NCBI GenBank assembly: GCA_004212075.1
Contig: RXIF01000004.1
Location: 124,001 to 188,000, forward strand
Length of the DNA: 64,000 bases
Direction of reading: 5' to 3'
Origin: Candidatus Methanoliparum thermophilum
Lineage (GTDB): Archaea > Halobacteriota > Methanoliparia > Methanoliparales > Methanoliparaceae
Part shown: positions 62,917 to 64,000 of the stretch, in pieces
Numbering within the stretch: position 1 is the first letter of the stretch
Layout: the number at the start of each line of letters is the position of its first letter
Position numbers and translations under genes: made by a program
Notes under the pieces: generated by a model
What the model was told of the DNA's origin: nothing
What the model saw: only the letters and a program-made list of their open reading frames with translations
The model's database searches: none

Positions 62917-64000
62917 GAGAACATGTAAGCAAGCGTATAATACTTCATCGGCGTAATATCTTTTACTTCCCACTCTCTGGATATCTTCTCTATTATCTTG
63001 AACACAGGCATATTTTCTGCGGATACAATCCCAGTATCGGCCTCTTTATATCCTTCTTTTGCTATTAGCCCGAGTCCATACCCTATTATATCAGATATCA
63101 GACCTATACCCCTAAAATCTTCATCTATACCTAAACTACCAATTCTTGCTCTATTTACACCTGTAGGACCTTTGAATATCAATCTTAAAAAAGAACCAAA
63201 ACCAACAGGGTTTTTCCCTTCATCGCGTAAAGATTTGTAATATTGATTCATATCGGAGAAAAAAGAGAAATAAAGTATCATTCTATCCTCCTTGTATCCT
63301 ACGTATATCTTCAGCCTGGTTAAATGTGCTGAAAATCTTGATAAAACACGTTTTTTAACCGTATTATATGAAGAAATGAATTCTCTAGGATTAAAACCAA
63401 AATGTGTTATGAATATACGGTTTAACAGGTCGCTATATTCCTTCACAGCCTTTTTATTCTTTAGATTCAAAAGGGTTATCTTGATATTAGCATCTTCTAA
63501 TCTCTTCTTACCCGATTCAATATCTTCATTACTCAATAAAGGCAACTTAATCCGCATGTTACTCCATTCAGCCCTCTTCTCAAATCCGTAATCTGTAAAG
63601 AGATCGATGTACGATGGCGGATTGTATGGCAACTGTGTAGGTGGTAAATGCTCGTATCCTTCGGCAAGCAAAGCAGGAAATCCGTTATTTCGTAAATATA
63701 CCCCATCTAAACCTTTATCTTTGAGGATTGCTAAGCATTGGTCTATGAGCAACTTTGCATGGTCTTTATACTCCGGTATCAACAAAAAATCATCTATGAA
63801 TCCGATATTCTCTTTTTTTTTCTCAACCCAAACCTTATCAAAGGTTGCACATGCCTTGCCTACTTCTTTATCCCCGTCCATCAAAAACAAAAACTCTCTC
63901 TCTTCACCCTCTCTAAGAAAAGGAGAAAAAAAAATATAGTTCTCATTTCCAGCAAATGACTTATCTACAACCTTTCTCCATGCTAATAAATCTCGCCTTT
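62913..64000 (-). CDS. GNAT family N-acetyltransferase-like protein (partial, N-terminus beyond right edge)
   Basis: The open frame runs to the window edge; an ATG/TTG near 63890 is not the true start, since coding-like sequence continues upstream (DLLAWRKVVDKSFAGNEN and on). At least 362 residues are visible. An N-terminal half contains FIDDFLLIPEYKDHAKLLID, and a C-terminal half contains RIGSLGIDEDFRGIGLISDI, a CoA-binding GNAT-type loop. The double GNAT layout is typical of archaeal and bacterial acyltransferases of unknown substrate. It converges with nadA. Confidence 0.65.
   Translation of the reverse strand, partial: RRDLLAWRKVVDKSFAGNENYIFFSPFLREGEEREFLFLMDGDKEVGKACATFDKVWVEKKKENIGFIDDFLLIPEYKDHAKLLIDQCLAILKDKGLDGVYLRNNGFPALLAEGYEHLPPTQLPYNPPSYIDLFTDYGFEKRAEWSNMRIKLPLLSNEDIESGKKRLEDANIKITLLNLKNKKAVKEYSDLLNRIFITHFGFNPREFISSYNTVKKRVLSRFSAHLTRLKIYVGYKEDRMILYFSFFSDMNQYYKSLRDEGKNPVGFGSFLRLIFKGPTGVNRARIGSLGIDEDFRGIGLISDIIGYGLGLIAKEGYKEADTGIVSAENMPVFKIIEKISREWEVKDITPMKYYTLAYMFS

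Noticed and set aside
1-64000. CRISPR arrays, integrated virus or complete insertion sequence
   Set aside because: No regularly spaced repeats, integrase, capsid or intact transposase genes were seen; the only mobile hint is the fragment near 60.7 kb.

Overview
The window is about 64 kb of AT-rich archaeal chromosome, closely packed with genes. It carries the whole tetrahydromethanopterin S-methyltransferase operon (mtrEDCBAFGH), the methyl-coenzyme M reductase arginine methylase gene mmp10, and archaeal information-processing genes (TFB, TFS, PCNA, PAN proteasome ATPase, aIF1, Sec61-beta, TiaS, TrmY, SRP RNA). This marks a methanogenic or MCR-bearing euryarchaeon. Three separately placed genes are typical of fatty-acid beta-oxidation: an AMP-forming acyl-CoA synthetase, an acyl-CoA dehydrogenase and a thiolase. 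Mtr plus beta-oxidation in one AT-rich archaeal genome fits the Methanoliparia (alkane-degrading methanogens) best. This is an inference, because no mcr gene lies in the window. GC-rich stems in the tRNA and SRP RNA, against AT-rich surroundings, suggest a thermophile.

Layout. 0-1.6 kb: sufC and the start of sufB. 1.7 kb: tRNA-Leu(CAA). 2.2-4.1 kb: riboflavin kinase/regulator, ribB and leuD. 4.1-8.4 kb: AtpZ-like protein, glycosyltransferase, mmp10 and a large membrane protein. 8.5-13.5 kb: mtr operon. 13.5-21 kb: amidohydrolase, Sec61-beta, aIF1, argG, an iron-sulfur flavoprotein/AfpA pair, endonuclease III and a siroheme reductase. 21-33.7 kb: UPF0147, glyS, a GC-richer tungstate transporter (wtpABC), trpS, pheS-pheT, a HemK2-like methylase and tiaS. 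33.7-43.4 kb: homoserine dehydrogenase with an ACT regulator, tfb, thiolase, tRNA methylase, PCNA, TFS and archaeosortase. 43.5-55.6 kb: ACT/DUF5612 protein, Lrp regulator with aminotransferase, ThiI, LarE, acyl-CoA dehydrogenase, TrmY, PAN, MBF1, Sua5, a second glycosyltransferase and a UbiA prenyltransferase. 55.7-64 kb: small membrane proteins, two amphipathic paralogs, a GalT-like enzyme, SRP RNA, acyl-CoA synthetase, cbiZ, nadA and a GNAT protein cut by the window edge.

How it fits together. Mtr needs a corrinoid (CbiZ salvages cobinamides), and Mmp10 modifies MCR. WtpABC would feed tungsten to formylmethanofuran dehydrogenase or aldehyde oxidoreductases. The acyl-CoA genes would activate and oxidise fatty acids to acetyl-CoA. 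The most unusual locus is the pair of adjacent paralogs at 56040-57144. Their long amphipathic helices carry prolines spaced 4, 7, 11 or 18 residues apart, so the prolines stay near one helical face. The pair is a candidate membrane- or hydrocarbon-surface coat system, but its function is unproven.
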